Shown in pieces: positions 1 to 10,152 of a stretch of 64,000 nucleotides of DNA. The stretch is from Macrolepiota albuminosa (taxonomy: Eukaryota > Basidiomycota > Agaricomycetes > Agaricales > Agaricaceae): assembly GCA_027475525.1 (NCBI GenBank), contig JAMWFC010000109.1, positions 496,001 to 560,000 on the forward strand. Reading direction: 5' to 3'. The translations under genes were made by a program, and so were the position numbers. The first letter of the stretch is position 1. The number at the start of each line of letters is the position of its first letter. The notes under the pieces are model-generated. The model was not told the DNA's origin, ran no database searches, and saw only the letters and a list, made by a program, of their open reading frames with translations.

Positions 1-2317
1 GATCAACATTTTTGTGGCTCTAATTTTTAGCACCTAAATATAGATGCACCCCTTCACGTCGCCATCCCAAATCAGTCGACGCGTTTCTTTGGTCATGTTT
101 ACCAAACTTTAATCCAAGTCTTCGCTCACGTCCACAACTACGTCCGAGTCTTTTGAGTAGAGAGCTTAGTTGTCCGGAGATCACTCCAGCGTTTACTAGA
201 CTTCTGTCCGATACACATGAGAAATCACTGATTTCGTTGTCGTTTTGGATAATTCTTGGCAATGGTAATCTTTCGTCTTCGACGACGACCTTGTTAATTA
301 GAACATGCTATCCGGGTTGGACAAAATCAAAGATATTTTTGCCATTATGTACAAGGTGCAGTATTATCTTTGAGGCCTTCTACCTATAGAGGTCCAAGTA
401 TTGTATGTTCTGTTCTTTTCATTTCATCTCCAGAGACTCATGAAAAGTGACTTTTACCCCAAAACTAGTAGAACGATCAGCTGTTTCCGCGTTAATATCC
501 TGCCTTCTTAGACCTCTATGTCTGGCATCGCAGCTGTTGTTCCTGGGAGATGACTTGTACGCGACCCGTTCATCCTCTTACACAACCGAGGTTCGAAAAC
601 GCCACCGCCTTTGGCAAGAAGTTTGAGTGCAAAACCACCTCAATACACCTGATTATCGAGAGATACTGTCCCTTTGCTAATCTAATCCATCACCCCTACA
701 TCTACAGATCCGTATGAATCATAAAGACCTAATCTGCATCCTATCTCTAACTCAAATGGATTCAGAGTCATCTTCTCCATGCGCAACGTATTGCCATTTA
801 AGACATCAAGAACGGCTATCTATGTCAAGTATCTACCCTTCAAGGTTCAGGAAACCCCTTCAAAAGGAAGATCAGTCCAGACGCGATGTCTCTTAATGTG
901 GAATCTCGCTCGGACTTCTTTCTTGAACCGCTCCGTGATTATCTACCATCCATTTCTGCCGAACCTTCTGAAAGACTTCTGGGTTGTAGTTGACCGACAG
1001 ATCAATGTTAGCGCATAGAGGTTTGATCTAACCGACGCCTTTGGGATCATGAATCACCTCGAGTACGCCGGTTCCAAGCAAGAATGTATGTAAGATCTGG
1101 CACAATGCCCATTCTTATTAGCCGAGTCTGTATTATTGTTCGATACCAGGTCCTTGGCTACTTCTTGGAGGCTTTGTATATATTCAGGTTTACCCCTCTC
1201 AGCGTCCTTCAGCAAACGTACTCGCTGCATCCCAGACAATGCTGTTTTCTCTTTCCGCCCTTGTCATTTTCTACCTCGCCTTGCTTAATGGACGGGCGGT
1301 AGCAATCGTCTGTGCTATCTGTCCCTCCACAATTGATTACGGTGGACTTACCAGAACACTTACTCTGTCGAAATACAGTTATAGCCCGGATATCGTACAG
1401 TGCAAGTGCGTACTTTCTGCTCGATAGACTGGAATTTCTTGATTTTAACGTTGGACTAGCTACGACTTACCCCCCATATCGGGCTTCTCCCCTTATTGCG
1501 TGTATGAGGTGAGAATGGCTATGCCATTTTCAATGGCAAGGCTGACATGGGCCATGATAGAGTTATGGTTCACTATACTTCACTAATACTGGCGGCGCGT
1601 GCCCCGATACCACCAGCGTGTCGATCAGCACAACTTCTTCTTGTTAAATATGTGGGTGTAATGTTCCCGGTTTCAAATCCTTCTGTTGATGTTCCTTTTA
1701 GTGTCATACAAATAAAATCAATTGTCAACCAGTCATGGTCTTCTAAGTTGTAAATAGTCTTGATCGACACATAATACAGCCAAGCCTTGCGACCCTTGCC
1801 GTCACTTATTTTTATCTTCAAGCTTGTCAGTTCAACCTCGACTTCCACAGAAACGGCCGTCAACAGTCTAAGGTCCTTACTCGTTTACAATCTCTCTCGA
1901 TGGTTTTGTAAGCCTCGCGTCAGCTTAGTGACAGTGAACACATTTTCACTGTGTCAACCGAAGTACGTTCCAAGAGGTGAACTATACGCAATTATGCGCA
2001 CATTTTTCCTGGTCTAGCTCAAGACACTTGCGCGCGTTACGAATGATTGCTAGCAGACTTCGGTGATCCTCGACAACTGTGAGGCTATTGGACTATACTT
2101 TACCATCGTCATGCATTGTTTCGCCCCAAGTTTGCCCTCCGAAAACATCGCAGAAATCACTCAGAGACATAAATGGGTTGATAGAGGAACGTCTATCGTT
2201 ATACAGTATTGGGAAGCGCTGTAACAGACCTGCAGCAAGACAGAAATACCATTTCTACATTGTAGTTGAACTATACTACCTTTAGTCTTAACATCTACAT
2301 ATCCATGCACCTACAAC
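1..2317. other. Gene-poor flank left of the gypsy element; possible kinase relic
   Basis: No intact gene is visible. On the minus strand near 690-850 a broken stretch reads VLDVLNG and, one frame over, EDDSESI. That spacing recalls the C-terminal part of fungal FunK1-type protein kinases, where a conserved EDD(L/S)ES follows. Stops and frame changes surround it, so at most it is a decayed fragment. The open frame at 1573-1863 (minus) resembles nothing I recognise. The stretch ends at the 5-bp target duplication of the gypsy element (acaac, 2313-2317). Confidence 0.25.
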
Positions 2318-2577
2318 TGTCAGGATTCGACTTAATAAAATCAAATCGAGAAACCAACAATGTCAAAGTTGAGTCTACTTGTCGAATACATGACTTCTTA
2401 TATACTAATCTAAAGCGGCTAAAGTAATCCGTGTTTTCTAAGAATAAAGAATAAGATGATAGTCCTTTGAGCGTCCGTGAATAAAATAGGGATATAAATG
2501 AGAGTCCGTGAATAACAATACGAGACAGGGATACGAAATAGGGATTTAGCTAATCACGTGCTATTGAACTCCTGACA
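2318..2577 (-). repeat. Gypsy 3' LTR (minus-strand element)
   Basis: 260 bp with short inverted ends TGTCAGG/CCTGACA. It keeps more CpG sites than its partner at 18782-19041. All 15 differences between the two copies are transitions. Confidence 0.93.
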
Positions 2578-2588
2578 CTACCTCCCTT

Positions 2589-3403
2589 TCAAGGCGAGTA
2601 CTCCGAACGAGCATGCTTAGGTGGTAATACTTCGGTGAGTGGTTCAGGGATCGGTACGAAAGGGAGAGATTGGTATTCTAAAAAGGTAACTCTGCGCGCA
2701 GCTGCATGGTTTCGTCGGTGGAAATCAACGATCAAACGGGGTGCCTCATCTTGCATCCGGGACTCCTTTTCCCAAGTATCGCGTGACGTAGCTTGGTCCC
2801 TCCATGTTACGAGATACTCGAGTTTATCGTTGCGCAGTCGTGAGTCAATGACTTTTTCAGGCTCCCAGTTCTCTCCTCTGACATTGAGTGTAACACGTGG
2901 TATGGGTCGGTTAAATTCGTCGCGCTTATATCTCCTAAGCTTAGATATATTGAACGTAGGATGCATTCGCCATGATTTGGGCAATTTCAATTCGTATGCG
3001 TGCGGTGAGTACTTCTTGATTATCTTAAATGGTCCAAGATTTTTCCAATCTAACTTCTTTTTCGGTCTGCCGGTAAATATGTGTTCGGCATTCAGCCAAA
3101 CCATATCCCCTACGTCATATTCTTCCTGCGAGTGTTTTCGGTCGTAGAATCGCTTCGTGTCATCTGCCGCCCCCCTTAACGCGGCCTGTGTCTTGTCTCT
3201 TACCCCTTTCATTCTTGCCGCAAAGTCATCCGGAGCTTCCGGATGCCGAGCCTTTGGAGTCGGGTCTAGTCCGGTGTTGATTTGTCGTCCTTTGGTGATA
3301 AAAAAAGGTGAATTGCCCGTCGCCAATGACACATGGTTATTATAACAAAATTCTGCACAAGGGAGCCATTCCGCCCAATCATCCATGTGGTAATTTATAA
3401 ACA
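2589..3403 (-). pseudogene. Gypsy integrase C-terminal part with chromodomain-like end
   Basis: This is the C-terminal part of the gypsy polyprotein. It starts directly after the KDZ target duplication and continues the integrase catalytic core found at 14173-15073. Readable features are DDWAEWLPCAEFCYN near its start, the GDMVWLNA and KKLDWKNLGPFKI motifs of the integrase C-terminal domain, HPTFNISKLRRY, and a C-terminal EYLVTWRDQ...DTWE segment typical of a retrotransposon chromodomain (approximate residues 165-220). Chromodomains in such elements are thought to guide insertion to marked chromatin. Joining it to the other half across the 8-bp duplication keeps the reading frame, so the split is purely due to the KDZ insertion. 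Confidence 0.93.
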
Positions 3404-3411
3404 GTCTTAAG

Positions 3412-4325
3412 CACCTGTGGCTACCGCTTATCGGGCCTAATTAGGCATGGAATATAATCAGTATTCCACGCCTAGTTAGGCGTGTTTTTCTTAACTACAC
3501 GCTTCCTCTGATAATACCATGATATTTCTCGGACTTTTATTTGAGACTGTTGACTCGGAAGTGCCGAGACACGTTGTAGACATCGGAAACACTGCATCAC
3601 CGATATCACGTCGGGTCCTCGTCAGATATAACGCCGCCCGCTGCTCCCGCCCTTTTGCTCATCGTTGCACACGATGAGAACACATTCCCCTTCAAATTCC
3701 ACCGGAAATCTTCGGAAAAAAACCGGGACTCCTGCCGGTGAGTGCCGAGGCACGTTGTAGATGTTGAAAACACTGCATCACTGATGATATCACGTTGGGT
3801 CCTCATCGGAGCTGCCCGGATATAACACCGCCTGCTGATCCCGCCCTTTTGCTCATCGTTGCACACGATGAGAACACATTCCCCTTCAAATTCCACCGGA
3901 AATCTTCGGAAAAAAACCAGGACTCCTGCCGGTGAGTGCCGAGGCACGTTGTAGATGTTGGAAACACTGCATCACTGATATCACGTCGGGTCCTCATCGG
4001 AGCTGCCCGGATATAACGCCACCTGCTGATCCTGCCCTTTTGCTCATCGTTGCACACGATGAGAACACATTCCCCTTCAAATTTCACCAGAAAACTTTAG
4101 AAAAAAACTGGGACTCCTGCTAGTGAGCGTTGAGGCACGTTGTAAACGTCGGAGACACTGCATCACCAATATCACGTCGGGTCCTCATTGGATATAACGC
4201 TGCCTGCTGCTCCTGCCCTTTTGCTCATCATTGCACATGATGAGAACACATTCCCCTTCGAATTCTACTGGAAAACTTTGGAAAAAACCTGGAACTCCTG
4301 CCGGTGAGTGCCGAGGCACGTCAAG
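3412..4325 (+). repeat. KDZ left terminal inverted repeat with subterminal ~185-bp tandem units
   Basis: The outer part contains two small palindromic arms (CCTAATTAGG; TGGAATATA...TATTCCA) that could form hairpins. From about 3560 a unit beginning gtgccgag(g/a)cacgttgta and containing ttgctcatcgttgcacacga recurs at about 3560, 3743, 3936, 4122 and 4307, a spacing of 183-193 bp. Subterminal repeats are usual transposase-binding regions; that role is inferred here. Confidence 0.9.
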
Positions 4326-4606
4326 AACATTCTTGAACTTTTCACATCTAATAAGACACAGGAAATTAATAGTTCTTTATATAATGTAGTATTTACATGG
4401 TAAATATATTATCTGTGCGTGCCAGCGCACGAGAAAAATTTGAAGCTTGAATGACCAAGAAAAATTTAGGAAACCTGGCATCAAGAAGCAGTCAAGAAGC
4501 AGTATATAGTATATAGTAGGGCTCATAACAACATATATTACCTGTGCGCGCAAGCGCACAAGAAAAATTCGAAAGTTGAATGATTAAAAGAAACATACAG
4601 TATTGT
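4326..4606. other. AT-rich spacer, no gene seen
   Basis: This lies between the left subterminal repeats and the end of the unknown KDZ cargo gene. It contains two copies of a short motif (acctgtgcg(c/t)g(c/a)caagcgcac-like) around 4410 and 4540, but no coding signal. Confidence 0.5.
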
Positions 4607-6275
4607 CTAGTTGTCTGCATTGTCGGACTCATCATTGGGTGACTCACCCTCCTTGTTATTAGCCAACTCTACACTCTTGTTTGTGGATGCCGGAGGCAGC
4701 TGCGATGTCTTCTTCTTCTTCTTCAATTGTCGTTATTAGCCAACTCTACACTCTTGTTTGTGGATGCCGGAGGCAGCTGCGATGTCTTCTTCTTCTTCTT
4801 CAATTGTCCTCCTTTCCCCTTTGTTCTCGGTTTACCCTTGTCTGAACGTTCTTTCCTCTTCTTTCCATTTGTGGATGCCGGAGGCAGCTGCGATGTCTTC
4901 TTCTTCTTCTTCAATTGTCCTCCTTTCCCCTTTGTTCTCGGTTTACCCTTGTCTGAACGTTCTTTCCTCTTCTTTCCAATGATGATCCCTGCATTATGCG
5001 CCTCTGCTAGCTTTTGACTGTGTTCCTTCCGTTCCTCCGCCGTAAGAAACATCCACTTACACTGGCCATTGCTGAGGGTGGAACGCAAAAGCCGAACATC
5101 GTCTACGGTTGAAATATTTGAGGGACTGCCAAACACTATCCGCAATGGCCAACCGACAAGATGTACGTGATATTTCTCAACAATTATTGTCTCGTAGTTC
5201 ACGTAGCTCATTTTTATAGCCTTGTTCCCAAGAATTGAATCTGTTGGATAGTTAGACTCTAAGGACAAGTACATAGTATTTGAAACTTGCGCAATCCATC
5301 CAAAATGAGGGCAGTACACTCAGCACGAATTGAGAGTAGTGTCTCTGGTTTTATTACACCTTGCATCATCATCAGCTAGATATGAGAAAGTAAGCCAATA
5401 AAACATACGGCAGTTTTCAAGACAGGAGTACATCTCAAACTTGGCAAGTACATCTGCATAATCAAGCTTGAGAACCTCAGGGAAAAACTTCATTACTGTA
5501 TCATCGGAAGTGGCAGTGAATGTAGTAGTGGTGTCTTTGACATGGCTCCAGGAAAAGAAAGCAAAAGAACGAACACCTGTACATAGAAAAAGATTCTTCA
5601 TCTATATTACTAGTCTATGAGTAATCAATTCATATAAAGAATACATGAGCTTGCCTCAAGCGTAATGGCCTTGATATTCTGATGTGCATCAATAGCTGAT
5701 GCACGATTATTATAACGCATTCCTTGTGATTTAAGAGTTCGATATTCTATAAGCTCATCAATAAGTTCTTTCTTGTGCTCCTTGGTCATGTTGAACACAT
5801 CCAATTGTGGGTCATTTTTGATATTTTCTTGGATATCTTTGAGCATTAAACGCTCGCCATGATCACGGGCTGAAAGTTGTAAAGTTTTCTTTACAAGACT
5901 ACAGAAACAAGCTTACTTACCCTCATTCAGTTTTTTAGCCTTGTGATGAAATATAGCATTTGACAGAGAGGGACCACGCATCGAAGTATAAGTGGAACCA
6001 TGAGTTATCATCTTTTTGACCTGTTCTTTGTCTACCAGATACTGTTGTGCCAGTCCATCGATGAATTTATCTTGATTCTTGAGATATGTAAAGACAGCAT
6101 CGTGGACTAAGTCAAGGTTTGCCTTTGTGTTCTTCTTCAAGAGCGTGCCGGTACCAATAGATGCATCAGATTGTGTATTAAGCTGAGAAGCACGTATACG
6201 TGGCGGTTGAATAGGTTGATCAGGATTACGTGCTGCCCAAGCAGCAGCCCCAGCATCAATTGCAAGTCCTGGCAT
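4607..6275 (-). CDS. KDZ cargo gene of unknown function, lysine-rich C-terminus
   Basis: This spliced minus-strand gene resembles an uncharacterised protein family common in Agaricomycetes. Readable segments in order: RASQLNTQSDASIGTG, KDIQENIKNDPQLDVF, GVRSFAFFSWSHVKDT, MSYVNYETIIVEKYHVHL, GWPLRIVFGSPS, then a basic tail with KKRKERSDKGKPRTKGKGG. A 37-residue block of the tail is repeated in frame (111-bp period). Introns include one at about 5881-5934 and a probable GC-AG intron near 5603-5650. An exact 77-bp duplication (4655-4808) disturbs the last codons; with one copy removed the frame ends at a TAG at 4607-4609. The first in-frame ATG I see is at 6275; open sequence continues upstream, so a further exon is possible. 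Function unknown; a role in transposition is only suggested by location. Confidence 0.7.
4655..4808. repeat. Exact 77-bp tandem duplication A
   Basis: 4655-4731 equals 4732-4808. It falls in the 3' end of the unknown KDZ cargo gene and changes its terminal frame. Confidence 0.97.
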
Positions 6276-6482
6276 TGGGTCAAACAGTGTCAAGGCTTTG
6301 TGAGATTTATCGGTGTTTTTCAAGTGTTCATGAGAAACAAACAAGATCACATGAGTGTTTCTCAACAATCAACGTTCTAAAGACGAATAGTTCATTTTCA
6401 TTTTCTTCCTTTCTCTTTTTCCCTCTTCTTTCTCTTGTCTTCTCTCATTTTTGTCTCTCTCTCCTTTACTTACTGCTTTACA

Positions 6483-7696
6483 ATGCATTCTCTCCCAACA
6501 CAAGGTATATTATTCGGAAATTTTCACACCCAATTCACTAACATTATTCTTTACCAGATACACAATCAACTCCCCGGAGTAAGCAGGCTCAGTCTCCACC
6601 TGGTATGTCTATCTAATTTTTGTCTCTTTTGTCACTTATTACTGGGAGCTTCTACAGCTTCTGGCTCAGTCTCCACCTGGTATGTCTATCTAATTTTTGT
6701 CTCTTTTGTCACTTATTACTGGGAGCTTCTACAGCTTCTCCAGCAAAGAGCAAGAACACTAAAATTCCCGACATGAGCAATCTCAGGCTTGATGAGGCAT
6801 TTGAGCTAGCAAAGGAGGAACATTTACATGGCAAGCCTGATATTTTTGAACCAAATGACCTGACTCTACGGAGAAAGGTAGCATATGTTGTCTTTCGTGG
6901 GCATAAGACAGGCATATTTGAGACATGGTATGTAATTGTTTTATTTTTATTTTTATTGTTTTGACCACCGCATTATACAGGCCTGCAGCTGCACAGCAGA
7001 TTGAAGACCTTCCAGATGGCAAAAAAGGTTGGCTGCAGGGCTATTATAGCCGCAAAGCTGCTGATAAGGCATGGGAGCATGCTCTTGCAAATAACTTGGT
7101 AAAGGCCGTCAAAGACTCGACTCCAAGTGCATCAAAACATCTTCTCAGATCATCTTCCACTTCACAAGTACAATACGAGCAAGGCGACAACAACAATGAT
7201 TTGACCAATCGTGATCTATCTTCTCTACCATCTTATCAGCAGTCTCCAAGACCTTACAGAGGCTTCAGCACTCAACAGTCTGTAAAATTCACCACTGACG
7301 ATGACGATATGTACCTGTCTGATGGCTTTATTGAGCCTATCAAGTGGCCAAACATGTCTTCAAAGCGCTCTGCCTTTTCGAAGGCTTCTTCATCAACATC
7401 CCTGATGCATTCTCAGGCCAGTTCATCTTTGACCACGCATTCTACTCAGACAGAGATTGGTGATGAAGAATGTCATTGGGTGGTTGTTCGAGGCGCGATG
7501 CCAGGTATCTACAAAGGATGGTCCATACTTTTGTCAATTTTGCCTGTTTGTATACTAATCTTTAATTCATAGAAATGCTGCAGCCGCTGCCATTGGTCAA
7601 CACCCTAGCCCTGCACTTTTTTGGACTACAGGATTGGCATCTGCAGCAATGATCTTTACACGCTGTTATATGGAAGGCGAGGTTTCATGCGACTGA
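6483..7696 (+). CDS. Double viroplasmin-domain (RNase H1 N-terminal-like) protein
   Basis: Two copies of the viroplasmin/RNase HI N-terminal fold can be read: YVVFRGHKTGIFETW...GYYSRKAADKAW and, near the C-terminus, WVVVRGAMPGIYKGW...ALFWTTGLASAA. In RNase H1 this domain binds RNA/DNA hybrids; the same role here is inference. Between them is a serine-rich linker of about 120 residues. The model starts at ATG 6483, has introns at 6505-6557, 6603-6734, 6928-6980 and 7521-7572, and ends at TGA 7694-7696, about 307 residues. The 77-bp duplication at 6586-6739 lies over the second intron and may be spliced through. The Trp codon across the last intron would be TG|A, a stop, so as written the second domain is truncated. 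Confidence 0.72.
6586..6739. repeat. Exact 77-bp tandem duplication B
   Basis: 6586-6662 equals 6663-6739. The unit covers an exon end, a complete short intron and the next acceptor of the viroplasmin-domain gene. Confidence 0.97.
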
Positions 7697-8198
7697 CTTG
7701 TATCCATATTTTAATCAGTAGCTTTGGTGTTTTGTAGTTTTTTTCGTTCTAATACATCATTGACATGAATTTTTTGTACTTACAAGTCTATAATTTCGAG
7801 TCCATGAGCTGCTTGTTGAGTTGCTTTTGTGAATTTTACCAATTTCTTAAAGTGAAGTTGAGGACTTTGTCGAAATCAGAAGAAAAACAAGTTGCATTTC
7901 AAAATGGCTAGTTCGTACTCAATTGAGATTCATTGAAATACAATATGATGCGCTAGAAGGACCCCTGTGACTATCCAATGGTATCATTAGACGATAGAAA
8001 AGCATGGCTTTTGATCAGTATGATTAAGCATTTCAAGGTGTAGCAAAAGTTATCCATGAGAGACCAAAATTGAGCTCAAGGTTTACATACGAGTTTGTGT
8101 TTGGTCATCCAAATTGCATGTTGTCAAATCATTTGACTGCACCACTTTTCACATTTCGTTAATTGAGTACAACCAAATGATTCATTCACAACACCAGG
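7697..8198. other. Convergent intergenic region inside the KDZ element
   Basis: This lies between the 3' ends of the viroplasmin gene (plus) and the TET/JBP-like gene (minus). It is AT-rich with no coding or structured signal that I can support; it probably holds both polyadenylation regions. Confidence 0.5.
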
Positions 8199-9968
8199 CT
8201 AAACAACTGGTCTTCTAAAATCTTCAATTTTACTGAATAGACTAAGTCCCATTTCCCAACGCGATACCTTTGCTAAACACATCTTCTCATACCCCGCAGG
8301 ATCCTCCACTCGATACTCCCCCTCTGTTCGAAAATTGTTATCAACATATCGAAACAATCCACCAGCACAGTACTGAGTAGAAGAGGCACGAGTATCTCCT
8401 GCTTGAACAGGGATATTTGAATGCGAAATCGTAGCAGATGGTAAAAGAATGAGGGATCCAGCAGGAAACTCTACATATATCCCGAGGTCCTACAAAATGA
8501 GGTGGCCCCCTCTAGCTGGATCAAATCGTCCAAGGGCCTGAATGCCACACCACCCAAATGGACAGTTCAAAACATCACGGTGACGATATGTCCAAACTCT
8601 GGGGCCAATATTGAACGTTGCTGCTGGAAAAATGCTGCGAGGAAAGATATGGTATAGAGTTGGCGTATGGGTGCGGAGAGAATCAAGGCGCTTGCGATAG
8701 TAATTATAAAGCTTTGGAGCCCACCCTTGAAAGCTAGCTAAAGACGGATATTCAGATGGATATGCTTACACGTTGTTTATGTAGATATACATACCGCTCA
8801 TGAAAGCTGCCAGGCGTTGAATATTGGGGTCAGCAACAAGGCTGTCAGCCAATGCAGTATGTTGGCCGTTATCAAATTTCACCGGCCGTATGGTCCCCTT
8901 GCCATGCAAAATGCCGACATGGATGGCGGGATAAGTGCCGCGGCAATGGTAAATCTTGTCTCGTTGAAAGTGTGCAGCCGAACCCCCACGCATAATGGCG
9001 TCGTACGCAGCTTTGACAGAGGCACCGTAGGTGTTGTCCTGTGGCTGGCCTACAAGAACGGTGATTACTCTACCATCCTTGTCCACCACCGGGTGACTCT
9101 TCCTGCTCAGGCCCTTAGAAGTGACCGGAAGGAAAGGCAACAGGATACTTACGTGCCATCCCAACGAACAAGCGATAACCCCTCTGCAGCAAGCTCCTCC
9201 GGCGTCCAAGCCTTCTTGTCTCCGCGCCTACTTCCGCCATTCTTGGCATGATAAGCGCCCTTGGCAACGGGAAGGGACATAGTATCGAGATCAGTGTAGA
9301 TGGGCGGGGCGTCATACTGATAACGTTCTATGGTCCGTTTGCGTGGGACGTGTCCTTCCTTGGTGATGTATTCTGCACGTTTTTTGCGCCGTTTGGCGTG
9401 GCGACGGTTGGTGCTATGGAAGGGTGTTTGGTCGTGGAGGGTCGTGGTACAAAGACGCGGGAGCGTTGGTCCCTCATCCGGCGTGGGTGTCGGCATACGT
9501 GGGTTTGGTCGTGGAGGGTCGTGGTACAAAGACGCGGGAGCGTTGGTCCCTCATCCGGCGTGGGTGTCGGCATACGTGGCAGCGATTGTTCCATGTCAGG
9601 GGCCGGCGTTGGTGAAAAAGAGCGTCGTGGGTGGTTGTACGTTTCAATATCCTCGAGGCAGGTGGCCTCGTCCGCCAGGGAGTTGCGGAGGAGGGCGGGG
9701 AAGTCGACACTGTCCGAGCAGTAGATAGGAATGAGATCATAGGGTAAAAATATGGCGCCTGAACGTGTCTGTGGCAGTGGAGTAAGTTTAAGTATCATGG
9801 ATGGCAAGGTACTGACCGAACGCATGCAAAATGTTGCGGTTGCAGACCCTGCAAAGACCATAATCAATAGATTGCACAAATAAACACGACTGGCTGCTTG
9901 CTGTCTCAAACTCAACAGCGCACTTGTTTTCTTGGTCCCAGGGGTGATCCCTAAAGGAACCAAGTGCG
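8199..9968 (-). CDS. TET/JBP-like 2-oxoglutarate/Fe(II) dioxygenase
   Basis: The TET/JBP family oxidises 5-methylcytosine or thymine in DNA; basidiomycetes carry many copies inside KDZ elements. Exons read 9968-9817, 9758-9153, 9102-8795 and 8737-8199, with introns of 58, 50 and 57 bp. Visible motifs: a Cys-rich N-terminal segment (CRVCNRN), RYQYDAPPIYTDLDT, GRVITVLVGQPQD, FPAATFNIGPRVW, the metal-binding HRD in YRHRDVLN, GGHLIL, the second metal His in ISHSNIPV, and GDTR supplying the probable 2-oxoglutarate Arg. Two breaks are present. A 77-bp duplication (9426-9579) shifts frame in the first large exon. An in-frame TAG at 8490-8492 replaces the usual Trp of GGHL(V/I)LWDLG. The N-terminal exon and start codon are unresolved: an intron 9969-10012 is likely, but no in-frame ATG precedes it. 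As written the gene is non-functional. Confidence 0.9.
9426..9579. repeat. Exact 77-bp tandem duplication C
   Basis: 9426-9502 equals 9503-9579, with mismatches directly outside. 77 is not a multiple of three, so the TET/JBP-like reading frame breaks here; without one copy the exon 9758-9153 is open throughout. Confidence 0.97.
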
Positions 9969-10152
9969 CTGTAGAGAGGGAGGCGGTGAGCAGCAGAAAG
10001 CAAACCACTCACCAAGTGTGTTACACGATATCGAGGGGCAGAATAGTCGCGAACAAGTGAAAACTTTTCATGATCACATGGAAGACATGTCGTGTGTGAT
10101 CACATGTCTGAAAACTGTGGCTGGTAGTAACCAGTACCGTGGCACTGTATCC
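9969..10152. promoter_or_regulatory. Divergent promoter region between TET/JBP-like and KDZ transposase genes
   Basis: The two genes point away from each other with under 200 bp between their recognisable coding starts. The segment holds two copies of gatcacatg (about 10073 and 10098) around an acatgt palindrome. A shared promoter is inferred from layout; no core element is certain. Confidence 0.5.

Noticed and set aside
690..1240. FunK1-type kinase gene on the minus strand
   Set aside because: Only short motif traces remain in changing frames; kept as a note on the flank, not called as a gene.
2635..3147. 170-codon plus-strand open frame
   Set aside because: It is antisense to the gypsy integrase/chromodomain region, which has clear family motifs.
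4723..5017. Long plus-strand open frames rich in Ser or Phe opposite the lysine-rich tail
   Set aside because: They are the antisense reading of ttcttcttc repeats coding the KDZ cargo gene's basic tail.
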